Assembly: GCA_019119635.1 (NCBI GenBank)
Contig: DWWP01000019.1
Span: 124,001 to 188,000, forward strand
Reading direction: 5' to 3'
DNA from: Candidatus Dietzia intestinipullorum
GTDB lineage: Bacteria; Actinomycetota; Actinomycetes; Mycobacteriales; Mycobacteriaceae
DNA: 64,000 nucleotides
In this document: positions 36,424 through 44,283 of the stretch, in pieces
Layout: the number at the start of each line of letters is the position of its first letter
Position numbering within the stretch: position 1 is the first letter of the stretch
Notes under the pieces: model-generated
Seen by the model: the letters and a program-made list of their open reading frames with translations, nothing else
What the model was told of the DNA's origin: nothing
Database searches by the model: none
Translations under genes and position numbers: made by a program

Positions 36424-37251
36424 CTACTTCGCGAGGTACCCGGCGTCGACGGGCATCGTGACGCCGGTGACGTGCCGACCGCTCTCCTCGACCAGGTAGA
36501 GCACCGCGCGCGAGATATCGATCGGGTCGAGCATCGGCACGGGCAGGGCGTTTCCCATCGTGTGCCCTGCCGGGCTGCCCTTGAACCATGCCTGCATCTC
36601 CTCGTGCGTCACCATCGGCGTGGCCACCCCGGCCGGGTGGATGGTGTTGATCCGGATCCCGTGCGGCGCCAGCCAGCTCATGAGGCTGCGCATGATGCCC
36701 ACCACGCCGTGCTTACTGGCGGTGTACCCGGTCACCGCGCCGGACCCGTCTCCGCCGCGTCCGCTCAGCCCGTTGGTGGACGAGATGAGGACGATCGAGC
36801 CGCCCTCACCGCGCTCGACGAGCAGCGGGGCGATCGCGTGGACGGTGTTCCACACGCCCACCAGGTTGACCATGACCGTGTCCATGAACGCCTGCTGCGC
36901 GTCGGGCTCCTCGCCCCGTTGGAGGTTGATGCCCGCGTTGGCCACCACGATGCCCGGCACGCCGAAGGCCTCGACGCACCGGTCGACGGCCGCGGCGACG
37001 TCGGCGGTCTCGCGCACGTCGCCCCGCACGGCGACGATCTCGCCGCCCACCGCCTCCACCTCCGCGACGGTCTGGTCCAGATCCGACCGTGTCGCCAGCC
37101 CGTAGGGGACGGAGTCGATGTCCGCGCAGATGTCCAGCGCGAGGATGCGGGCCCCACGCCGCGCCAGCTCGACGGCGTGACTGCGCCCCTGGCCCCGGGC
37201 CGCGCCGGTGATGAAGGCGATCTCGCCCGCGAGTGTCTGTTCCTGGCCCAT
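36424..37251 (-). CDS. Mycofactocin-coupled SDR oxidoreductase
   Basis: Protein of 275 residues. Rossmann motif TGAARGQGRSHAVEL followed by ALDICADIDSVPYGLAT, a pattern typical of the mycofactocin-dependent SDR group in which the NAD is held tightly and reoxidised by mycofactocin. Catalytic Ser in VLISSTNGL, Tyr-x-x-x-Lys in GYTASKHG, and Asn in ANAGIN. It would oxidise an alcohol. No mycofactocin synthesis gene is in the window. It stands 80 bases from the MocR gene start-stop region on the same strand. Confidence 0.85.
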   Translation of the reverse strand: MGQEQTLAGEIAFITGAARGQGRSHAVELARRGARILALDICADIDSVPYGLATRSDLDQTVAEVEAVGGEIVAVRGDVRETADVAAAVDRCVEAFGVPGIVVANAGINLQRGEEPDAQQAFMDTVMVNLVGVWNTVHAIAPLLVERGEGGSIVLISSTNGLSGRGGDGSGAVTGYTASKHGVVGIMRSLMSWLAPHGIRINTIHPAGVATPMVTHEEMQAWFKGSPAGHTMGNALPVPMLDPIDISRAVLYLVEESGRHVTGVTMPVDAGYLAK

Positions 37252-37330
37252 CTGTGTGCTCCGCTCCTGCTCCCGACAACTTGACTACTGTCAGGTATCT
37301 AAACACCGGCGGGCCACGGGCGGGCGGCGA

Positions 37331-38752
37331 TCAGCCGGAATCGCCAGCTGTCAGCACCGTGCGCAGCGCCGCCGCGAACTCCCTCGCGTCCCGCGCACGG
37401 AGCCGGGCGTAGCTCAGCACCAGTCCGGAGACCGCGTGCCGCGACGCCTGACTGCTCAGCGAGCGCGTCCGCCAGCCGGACCGCTCGAGCGCGCGCACCA
37501 CCTCGTCGTCGTCACACCCCGGCAACAACACGCACAGGTGAAGGCCGGCCTCAACCCCTGTCACCTCCAGCCCGGGGCACTCCCGCGCCAGGGCGGCCAC
37601 CAGACGGGACCGCCGGTCGCTGTACACCCGGGCGGCCCGCGCCAGATGGCGGTCCATCGCGCCCGAGGCCATGAACTCTCCCAACGCGTCGGCGGGCAGC
37701 GAGGACGGCCCCCGCCGGTGCACGGCCAGCCACTTCTCGACCTCGCGGCGCAGTGCGACCGGCGCCAGGCACCACGCCACCCGCAGGTCGGGGGCCACGG
37801 ACTTGGAGGAGGTCCCCACGTAGGCGACGTGCCCGGCGGCCCCCGGCAGCGTCGCGAGTGCGGGGAGCGGGGCGACGCCGTAGCGGAACTCGCCGTCGTA
37901 ATCGTCCTCGATCACCAGCGATCCGGTCCGCCGCGCCCAGTCCACCAGCGCCACCCGGCGGTCCACGCTCATCCGGTGGCCGAGCGGGAACTGGTGCGCG
38001 GGCGTGGTGAACACGATCGCCGGCGCATCGCCCAGGCGCGCGGGGTCGAGACCGTCCCGGTCGGCCAGGTGGAACCGCACCCGCAACCCGTACTCGTGGG
38101 CCATGAGGCGCGCGCCCCGATAGCCCGGGTCCTCCATGTGGAACGACACCGGCCCGTTCCCTGCCACGAACGCCGCGCACAGGGCGGCGATCGCCGAACG
38201 GGAGCTGTCGAACAGCAACGGGTCGGCCTCCGCGATCCCCCGGTGCCGCCGCAGGTGCGCGCCCAGCGCCGACCGCAGCGTGGGGCTGGGCTCCTCCCAC
38301 GGGTTCAGCCCGGCCAGTCCCTCCGCCGCGGCCGCCCGCACCGCCGCACGCCACGCCCGCTCGTCCACGAGCGACGCGTCCGGGATCCCGGGCCGCAGAT
38401 CGCGCGGCGACCGGCCGACGCGCGGCTCCACGACAGGCGACGACGACGAGGTGCCGTCTCCGCCTCCGCGTGTCCGCGCCCCGGCTCGCGCGGCCTGCGC
38501 CGCACCCGGGCTCACCCGGGTACCCGAGCCGTGCTCGGCGGCCACGAACCCGGCGGCGGCCAACTCGTCGAAGGCGCGGACAACGGTGCCGCGGGACAGT
38601 CCGGCCTGCTCGGCCAGCGCACGGGTGGAGGGCAACCGGTCGCCGTCGGCCAGGGCGCCGGTGGCGATGAGGTCGATCACCCCGTCCGCCAGGTCCGCGG
38701 CGCCCGAGACCTGCCCCAGGACCAGAGAACCGGGACTCGGGGTGCGGGCCAT
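37331..38752 (-). CDS. MocR/PdxR-type regulator (GntR HTH plus aminotransferase domain)
   Basis: Protein of 473 residues. Residues 10-75 form a GntR winged helix (DRLPSTRALAEQAGLSRGTV then VRAFDELAAAGFV). Residues 110-460 are a fold-type I aminotransferase domain; the PLP-binding Lys is in YVGTSSKSVAPDLRVAW and the pocket Asp in IEDDYDGEFRYG. Such proteins sense PLP or amino-group ligands and often activate pdxST or amino-acid genes. It diverges from the RHH antitoxin gene with 44 bases between, but the target genes may be elsewhere. Confidence 0.9.
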   Translation of the reverse strand: MARTPSPGSLVLGQVSGAADLADGVIDLIATGALADGDRLPSTRALAEQAGLSRGTVVRAFDELAAAGFVAAEHGSGTRVSPGAAQAARAGARTRGGGDGTSSSSPVVEPRVGRSPRDLRPGIPDASLVDERAWRAAVRAAAAEGLAGLNPWEEPSPTLRSALGAHLRRHRGIAEADPLLFDSSRSAIAALCAAFVAGNGPVSFHMEDPGYRGARLMAHEYGLRVRFHLADRDGLDPARLGDAPAIVFTTPAHQFPLGHRMSVDRRVALVDWARRTGSLVIEDDYDGEFRYGVAPLPALATLPGAAGHVAYVGTSSKSVAPDLRVAWCLAPVALRREVEKWLAVHRRGPSSLPADALGEFMASGAMDRHLARAARVYSDRRSRLVAALARECPGLEVTGVEAGLHLCVLLPGCDDDEVVRALERSGWRTRSLSSQASRHAVSGLVLSYARLRARDAREFAAALRTVLTAGDSG

Positions 38753-38796
38753 GCGACCAGGATAGGCGTTGATATCATTTTGGTAGCATCGAACGC

Positions 38797-39000
38797 ATGG
38801 CCATGACCCTGCGACTGAGCGATCACGACGAGCAACTCCTCGCCGCCCTGGCCGAGGCCGAGGGCGTGAGCAAGCATGAGGCCACTGTCCGTGCGATCCG
38901 CGCTGCCGGCGAGCGTCGCCTGCACCGAGCGCAGGTCCGTCAGGCTTCGGCCGTGCACCGCGAAAGGTACGCCGACCTCCTCGACCGCCTCGGCCGATGA
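38797..39000 (+). CDS. Ribbon-helix-helix antitoxin
   Basis: Protein of 67 residues. MTLRLSDHDEQLLAALAEAE then GVSKHEATVRAIR is a classic RHH DNA-binding domain of the CopG/MetJ type; the rest is a charged helix that would wrap the toxin. Its stop overlaps the toxin start (ATGA, 38997-39000). The upstream gap holds an AT-rich patch with the palindrome TGATATCA (about 38773) that could be the operator. Confidence 0.8.
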   Translation: MAMTLRLSDHDEQLLAALAEAEGVSKHEATVRAIRAAGERRLHRAQVRQASAVHRERYADLLDRLGR

Positions 39001-39371
39001 CCGTCTACCTCGACACCGAGGATCTACTCCAGCTGGTCGACGATCTCGCCGTGGGGCCGGTCCGCGACCTCGGCCTCCTCGACTCCGCCGCGCACCGGCC
39101 GGCGTCATGGGTTCTGGGTGAAGAGGCCTATCCGGAACTCCACCTCAAGGCCGCGGTACTGCTCGAATCGATCGTGTCGAACCACCCCCTCGTCGACGGG
39201 AACAAGCGTCTCGGCTGGCTCGCCGTCGCGGTGTTCTTCTCGATCAACGACGTAGCGCTGGAGGCACCCGACGACGAGGCCTATGACCTGGTGATCGCCG
39301 TCGCCGACGGCTCGAGGGCAGCAGCAGCGACAGCCGGGCAACTGGCGCAGTGGACCGATCACCTCGAGTGA
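38997..39371 (+). CDS. Fic/Doc-family toxin
   Basis: Protein of 124 residues, the size of Doc toxins. The active-site loop is HPLVDGNKRLG, equivalent to HPFxDGNKRxG of Fic/Doc proteins: His as general base, Asp/Asn for metal, Lys and Arg for the phosphate. Doc phosphorylates elongation factor Tu with ATP; Fic enzymes attach AMP. The Lys after Asn points to the Doc side. The usual Phe after His-Pro is Leu. It is coupled to the RHH antitoxin gene by a four-base overlap. Confidence 0.85.
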   Translation: MTVYLDTEDLLQLVDDLAVGPVRDLGLLDSAAHRPASWVLGEEAYPELHLKAAVLLESIVSNHPLVDGNKRLGWLAVAVFFSINDVALEAPDDEAYDLVIAVADGSRAAAATAGQLAQWTDHLE

Positions 39372-39397
39372 GCATCCACCTCCGGACCGGCACGGTG

Positions 39398-39403
39398 TAT
39401 GAT
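39398..39403 (+). promoter_or_regulatory. -10 box before the riboswitch-like leader
   Basis: TATGAT lies about seven bases before the expected transcript start near 39410, just ahead of the riboswitch-like leader. No convincing -35 box is seen. This would give a 5' leader of about 160 bases for the TerC gene. Confidence 0.5.
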
Positions 39404-39409
39404 CCGTCC

Positions 39410-39535
39410 GCAGTGGGGGAGTATCCATCACGCTGTGGACGTCAACACGCGGGCCCGAGGACCGGGCCGGCCGGGCGCAGCGGCTCACACCGACGGCGAC
39501 GCCGCGGGTGAGCGGAGAGACTCACGGGGCCTCGT
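39410..39535 (+). ncRNA. yybP-ykoY-like manganese riboswitch
   Basis: The leader of the TerC gene contains the most conserved yybP-ykoY elements in order: GGGGAGTA (39416-39423), GTCAACAC (39441-39448), and a late GGTGAGC...GAGACTCACGG (39507-39527). The GC-rich stems between them fold. This class binds Mn(II) and often precedes TerC/Alx and Mn exporter genes. The match is by eye; a covariance search would settle it. Confidence 0.65.
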
Positions 39536-39572
39536 CGTCCCGCACCGTCTCTCACGAAAGGTTGCTCCACCC

Positions 39573-40868
39573 ATGGAGATCACCCCGCTGCTCTGGGGCG
39601 GCACCATCGCCGTGATCGTGGGCCTGCTGGCCTTCGACTACTTCTTCCACGTCCGCAAGGCGCACCTGCCCACCATCCGTGAGGCCGCCGTCTGGTCCGC
39701 GGTGTACGTCGGCATCGCGCTGCTCTTCGGACTCATGTTCTTCGCCGTGGGCGACACCGGTCACGCCGTCGAGTACTACGCGGGCTACATCACCGAGAAG
39801 GCGCTCAGCGTCGACAACCTCTTCGTCTTCCTGGTGATCATGGCCTCCTTCAAGGTGCCGCGCGAATACCAGCAGAAGGTACTGCTGTTCGGCATCACGT
39901 TCGCGCTGATCTCGCGCACGGTGTTCATCCTGGCCGGCGCCGCCGTTATCGAGGCGTGGTCGGACGTGTTCTACCTGTTCGGCCTGGTCCTGCTACTGGT
40001 CGCGGGGCAGCAGCTCCGGGGCGAGCTCACCGGGGACAAAGAGGGCAAGGACGAGGCGGACAACATCATGGTCCGGCTCGCCAAGCGGGTGCTGCCGGCC
40101 TCCGACGAGTACGACGGCGACAAGCTCTTCACGCGCATCGGCGGCACACGCGTGCTCACGCCGATGTTGCTGGTCATGGTGGCGATCGGCGCCACCGACA
40201 TCCTGTTCGCGTTCGACTCGATCCCCGCGATCTTCGGGCTCACGCAGGAGCCGTACATCGTCTTCACCGCCACCGCGTTCTCGCTCATGGGCCTGCGGCA
40301 GTTGTACTTCCTCATCGACGGCCTGCTCGACCGGCTGGTGTACCTGTCCTACGGACTGTCCGCGGTGCTCGGGTTCATCGGCGTCAAGCTGGTCCTGCAC
40401 GCGCTGCACGAGAACAACCTGCCGTTCATCAACGACGGCGAGAACGTGCCGGTCGCGGAGATCCCCACGACCGTCTCACTCGGCGTGATCGTCGTGATCC
40501 TCGCGATCACCGTGGTGACCTCCCTGTACAGCCCCAAGGGCAGGGCGTTGCGCGCGCTGCAGAACGCCGAGCGGTACTCCCACCGCTACTCCAAGCTCAT
40601 CGAGCCCGGGAAGAGCGTCGCCGGCGCCGGCGACGCAGCCGAGGTCTCGGACGAGGAGCGGACGCGGGCCGAGGAACTGATGGACCGCTGGACCCGCGAG
40701 GCCGAGGCGGTCGCGCCGAGGTACCGCGACGAGCTCCTCGACCACAAGGACAAGTACTCGGAGATCATCCGCACCGCGCACGAGACGCGGCTCGCCTCCG
40801 CGCGGGCCCGGGGGCAGGACGCGGAGGTGTCCGAGCAGATCGTGGACCAGCACGGCCCCACGGTCTGA
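39573..40868 (+). CDS. TerC/Alx-family membrane protein, probable Mn exporter
   Basis: Protein of 431 residues with about nine membrane helices. KALSVDNLFVFLVI and the later GATDILFAFDSIPAIFGLT, each with the conserved acidic residues inside helices, define the TerC/Alx family. E. coli Alx and related proteins lower cytoplasmic manganese; others load metal onto exoenzymes. A cytoplasmic tail of about 95 residues follows the last helix (charged, RYRDELLDHKDKYSEI). It is preceded by a yybP-ykoY-like riboswitch, which fits Mn-induced expression. ATG at 39573 has GAAAGG upstream. Confidence 0.88.
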   Translation: MEITPLLWGGTIAVIVGLLAFDYFFHVRKAHLPTIREAAVWSAVYVGIALLFGLMFFAVGDTGHAVEYYAGYITEKALSVDNLFVFLVIMASFKVPREYQQKVLLFGITFALISRTVFILAGAAVIEAWSDVFYLFGLVLLLVAGQQLRGELTGDKEGKDEADNIMVRLAKRVLPASDEYDGDKLFTRIGGTRVLTPMLLVMVAIGATDILFAFDSIPAIFGLTQEPYIVFTATAFSLMGLRQLYFLIDGLLDRLVYLSYGLSAVLGFIGVKLVLHALHENNLPFINDGENVPVAEIPTTVSLGVIVVILAITVVTSLYSPKGRALRALQNAERYSHRYSKLIEPGKSVAGAGDAAEVSDEERTRAEELMDRWTREAEAVAPRYRDELLDHKDKYSEIIRTAHETRLASARARGQDAEVSEQIVDQHGPTV

Positions 40869-40950
40869 CGGCCCACCCCCTCCAGTGGTCTCGTGATTCT
40901 GCACAAAGTGGACCTTCCACCCGCGCCACTTATCGGGTGGGGTGGTCCCC

Positions 40951-42183
40951 ATGCAGAGCTTCCACCAGTCCCGCCGCCTCCGCGACGTCCGCTACGACGT
41001 GCGCGGACCCATCCTCACCGAGGCGATGCGCCTCGAGGCCGAGGGCCACGACGTGCTGCGCCTCAACCTGGGCAACATGTACCCCTTCGGGCTCGAGGCG
41101 CGCACCGAGATCGTCGACGCCGTAGACCGCGACCTCGTGTCGGCGCAGGCGTACTCGGACTCCCGCGGGATCCCCGCCGCCCGTGAGGCCGTGGCGGGCC
41201 ACTACCGCCGGTGCGGCGTCGAGCAGATCACGGCCGACGACGTGTTCCTGGGCAACGGCGTGAGCGAACTCATCACGCTGGTCCTGCAGGCGTTCGTCGA
41301 CCCGGGCGACGAGATCCTGGTGCCCGCCCCCGACTACCCCACGTGGACCGGGGCGGTGAACCTCACCGGCGGCGTCCCCGTGCACTACCTCGCCGACGAG
41401 GCGAACGGCTGGAACCCGTCCCTGACGGACATCGAGGCCAAGATCACCCCGCGCACCACCGCCCTGGTGCTGATCAACCCCAACAACCCCACCGGCGCCG
41501 TGTACAGCGAGGAGACGGTCCGCGGCATGGCCGACATCGCCCGGCGACACGGCCTGCTCCTGCTGTCCGACGAGGTATACGAGAGGCTGATCTTCTCCGG
41601 CGCGCGGCACCACCACGCGGCGCTCGCGGCCGGGGACGACGTCCTGTGCCTGACCTTCGGCGGTCTGTCCAAGGCGTACCGCGTGTGCGGTTACCGGGCC
41701 GGCTGGGTCGCGGCGACCGGGCCCCTCGACCACGCCTCCGATCTGATCGAGGGACTCACGCTGCTCGCCAACATGCGGGTCTGCCCCAACGTCCCCGGCC
41801 AGCACGCGATCCCGGTGGCGCTCGCCGAGGACTCGCCCTGGGGCGCCGACGTGATCGACCCGGACGGGCGGATCGAGCGCCAGCTCGCCTTCGCCGCGGA
41901 TAAACTCGACTCCATCCCGGGCGTCAGCTGTGTCGCCCCGCAGGGTGCGCTGTACTGCTTCCCCCGCCTCGACCGCGAGATGTTCGGGATCTCCAGCGAC
42001 GAGGAATTCGTCCTGGACCTGCTGCGAGAAGAGCACGTCCTGGTCACGCACGGCACCGGGTTCAACTGGCCCGAGCCGGACCACTTCCGGATCGTCTGCC
42101 TTCCCGGTATCGAGGTCCTCGACCGCGCCATCGACGCGATCGCCGGCTACCTCGAACGGCGCCGTCAGGCGCACGCCGCCTGA
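40951..42183 (+). CDS. alaA: Alanine aminotransferase, AlaA type
   Basis: Protein of 410 residues. It tracks E. coli AlaA closely: YDVRGPILTEAMRLE, LGNGVSELI, NPNNPTGAVYS, PLP Lys in FGGLSKAYRVCGYRAGW, and GTGFNWPEPDHFRIV near the C-terminus. It converts pyruvate and glutamate to alanine and 2-oxoglutarate. ATG at 40951 is chosen; the GTG at 40942 is a possible alternative. It stands alone after the TerC gene. Confidence 0.9.
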   Translation: MQSFHQSRRLRDVRYDVRGPILTEAMRLEAEGHDVLRLNLGNMYPFGLEARTEIVDAVDRDLVSAQAYSDSRGIPAAREAVAGHYRRCGVEQITADDVFLGNGVSELITLVLQAFVDPGDEILVPAPDYPTWTGAVNLTGGVPVHYLADEANGWNPSLTDIEAKITPRTTALVLINPNNPTGAVYSEETVRGMADIARRHGLLLLSDEVYERLIFSGARHHHAALAAGDDVLCLTFGGLSKAYRVCGYRAGWVAATGPLDHASDLIEGLTLLANMRVCPNVPGQHAIPVALAEDSPWGADVIDPDGRIERQLAFAADKLDSIPGVSCVAPQGALYCFPRLDREMFGISSDEEFVLDLLREEHVLVTHGTGFNWPEPDHFRIVCLPGIEVLDRAIDAIAGYLERRRQAHAA

Positions 42184-42240
42184 TCGCTCCCCTGGCGGGT
42201 CTGCATGAACGCCCGCTGAACGCCCACTAAACTCTGCGGA

Positions 42241-43017
42241 ATGAACACGGGGGCAGACGACACGGGTACGGCCACTGAACGGGAGCGCGGGGGCGGCGAC
42301 GCGGCGTACGTCCGCCCGACCCGGGCCGTCGCCTGGGCGCTGCTGCCGATCGCGATCGGCCTCCCGGTGCTGTCCGCCGTGTTCTGGCGCGTCGCCGTGA
42401 TCACGGAGAGCCCCGCACCGCAGGGCCTGTGGCACCAGCTGTGGACCGCGTTCGATATCGGCGAGGAGCTGACCGTCGGCGCCTGGTACTCCTCGGTCGT
42501 GTGGTTTCTGCTGGGGCTGTGCGCGGTCCTCGCAGCCGTCCTCGCGCCCCGGCACCGCCCGTCGTGGTGGCTGTTCGCCGTGGTCAGCATCGTCGCCGCC
42601 GCCGACGAGACCGCCGCCCTCCACGAGCGGTTGATCTTCGTCGGCGACCGGCTGCGCCCCTACGTGCCCTTCGAGCCCCACTACTCCTGGATCATCCCGG
42701 GCGCGATCATCGCGGTCGTCGTGGTGGTATTGCTCCTGCGGGTCGTCTGGGCGCTGAAGCCCAAGATCACCCTCACACTCGTTCTCGCCGGCGTGGTCTT
42801 CCTGACCGGCGCGCTCGGCATCGAGACCTGGACCGGATTCGTCCAGCGCGACGCGGGCGACGCGTTCACCGACTTCTACATGGCCCTCAGCCACATCGAG
42901 GAGACCTTCGAGCTGGTCGGGGTCTCGATGGCCATCATCGCCCTGTCCGCCATGTTCCGCGTCCGGCGCACGGACGACACGCTCACCGCCAGGTTCGACG
43001 GCTACCGCACACCCTGA
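42241..43017 (+). CDS. Six-helix membrane protein of unknown function
   Basis: Protein of 258 residues I do not recognise. About six hydrophobic segments start near residues 30, 80, 110, 155, 180 and 220. Polar residues cluster inside or next to helices: ADETAALHERLIF (about residues 121-133) and ALSHIEETFELVG (about 218-230), each with His and Glu. Conserved intramembrane His/Glu sets occur in membrane hydrolases and metal enzymes, but no family motif is complete. Only 25 bases separate it from the converging mycolyltransferase gene. Confidence 0.6.
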   Translation: MNTGADDTGTATERERGGGDAAYVRPTRAVAWALLPIAIGLPVLSAVFWRVAVITESPAPQGLWHQLWTAFDIGEELTVGAWYSSVVWFLLGLCAVLAAVLAPRHRPSWWLFAVVSIVAAADETAALHERLIFVGDRLRPYVPFEPHYSWIIPGAIIAVVVVVLLLRVVWALKPKITLTLVLAGVVFLTGALGIETWTGFVQRDAGDAFTDFYMALSHIEETFELVGVSMAIIALSAMFRVRRTDDTLTARFDGYRTP

Positions 43018-43042
43018 CCCCGCTCGGGGCCACCCGGGCCGC

Positions 43043-44185
43043 TCAGCCCTGGAGCGCGGGCTTGATGTGCTCCCAGCCCTCGTCGAAGTACCGCATGAAG
43101 GTCGACCAGTTGTGCAGGCCGGTGGGCGCGTAGTCCACACGGTGCTCGATGCCCTCCCTGTCGAGCGCCCGCTCGAACGCCTTGGTTCCCTCGAGGACGC
43201 CACGCTCCAGGACCAGACCGACAGCCAGGTCCTGCAGGTCGTCACCGTAGACCTCCCGGTCCTCCGGGCCGACCTCCCCGTTGCCGGAGGAGAAGTAGAC
43301 GGCCTTGCCGCGGAGGCCCTCCGGGTGGGAGATGGTGTCGTTCTCGCGCCACCGCTCGCTGCCGTGCGGGCCCCACATGTTGTCGACGTCGCCGCCGCGG
43401 GTCTCCACGCTCAGCCGGATGGTCTGGTAGCCGAGCTGGTCCATCGTGGAGTAGTTGCCGCTGAAGGACATGACGCCGTCGTAGAGCTCCGGGTACGTTG
43501 CCGCGAGGTGCATGGCGGCCTGCCCGCCCATCGAGATGCCGCCGATCGCCGACTTCTCGGTCGTGTCCAGCTGCGAGTCGACGATCCCCGGCAGCTCCTC
43601 GGTGAGGAAGGTCTCCCACTGGTTGTAGCCGAGTGTGGGGTCCTCGGCCTCCCAGTCGGTCCAGTACGCGGCGTAGGCGCCGGCCGGGTTGACCACGTGG
43701 ACGTCCTCGTCGGCCATCCGGTCCGCGATCTCGCCGGAGCCCCGCCAGCCCGTGCTGCTCTCCGGCGAGCCCACGCCGTCGAGCAGGTAGAGCACGGGCG
43801 CGGTGTCCTCGCCGCGCGAGGCGACCACCTCCACGATCACCTCGCGCTGCATCGCCGCCGAGGTGACCAGCCAGTACTCGTAGTCACCGGCGGTTCTCTC
43901 GACGCGCAGGAACTCGGACTCGGTGATCGACGGGTCGACGGGCCGCGGCTCGCCGACCGGGCTCGACGATCCCTCGCCGAGCGGGAAGTCTGCCGACCCC
44001 ACCGAGCCGACGGACCCGGCGACCGAACCGACGGGCAGCGAACCGAGCCCGTCGATGAGCGATCCGGCCCCCTCCTCACCGAGGCTCGAGGGGTCGATGC
44101 CCTGGGCGAGGGCGGGCGACGCCCCGAGGGTCAGGGCGAGCGTGAGTGCGCCGGCGGCGGCGAGCCTGAGGCGAGCGAAGGACAT
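43043..44185 (-). CDS. Secreted esterase, mycolyltransferase/antigen 85-like
   Basis: Protein of 380 residues from the ATG at 44185 (GGAG upstream). The signal peptide is LAAAGALTLALTLGASPALA-QG. A Gly/Ser linker (residues 30-65) precedes an esterase-D fold: VLYLLDGVGS, nucleophile elbow GGISMGGQA, and LHNWSTFMRYF, matching HxW at the end of antigen 85 proteins. Such enzymes transfer mycolic acids to trehalose or arabinogalactan outside the membrane. This supports a mycolate-bearing cell wall. It lies next to two YhgE/Pip genes on the same strand, 98 bases away. Confidence 0.87.
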   Translation of the reverse strand: MSFARLRLAAAGALTLALTLGASPALAQGIDPSSLGEEGAGSLIDGLGSLPVGSVAGSVGSVGSADFPLGEGSSSPVGEPRPVDPSITESEFLRVERTAGDYEYWLVTSAAMQREVIVEVVASRGEDTAPVLYLLDGVGSPESSTGWRGSGEIADRMADEDVHVVNPAGAYAAYWTDWEAEDPTLGYNQWETFLTEELPGIVDSQLDTTEKSAIGGISMGGQAAMHLAATYPELYDGVMSFSGNYSTMDQLGYQTIRLSVETRGGDVDNMWGPHGSERWRENDTISHPEGLRGKAVYFSSGNGEVGPEDREVYGDDLQDLAVGLVLERGVLEGTKAFERALDREGIEHRVDYAPTGLHNWSTFMRYFDEGWEHIKPALQG

Positions 44186-44283
44186 GGGTCTCCAGTGATG
44201 GCAGGGATGACCGGGGAATACTATCCGCGGACACCGGTCACCTGAAAATCGACTGAATGCCGGCAGACTGCCCATCAGCGACC

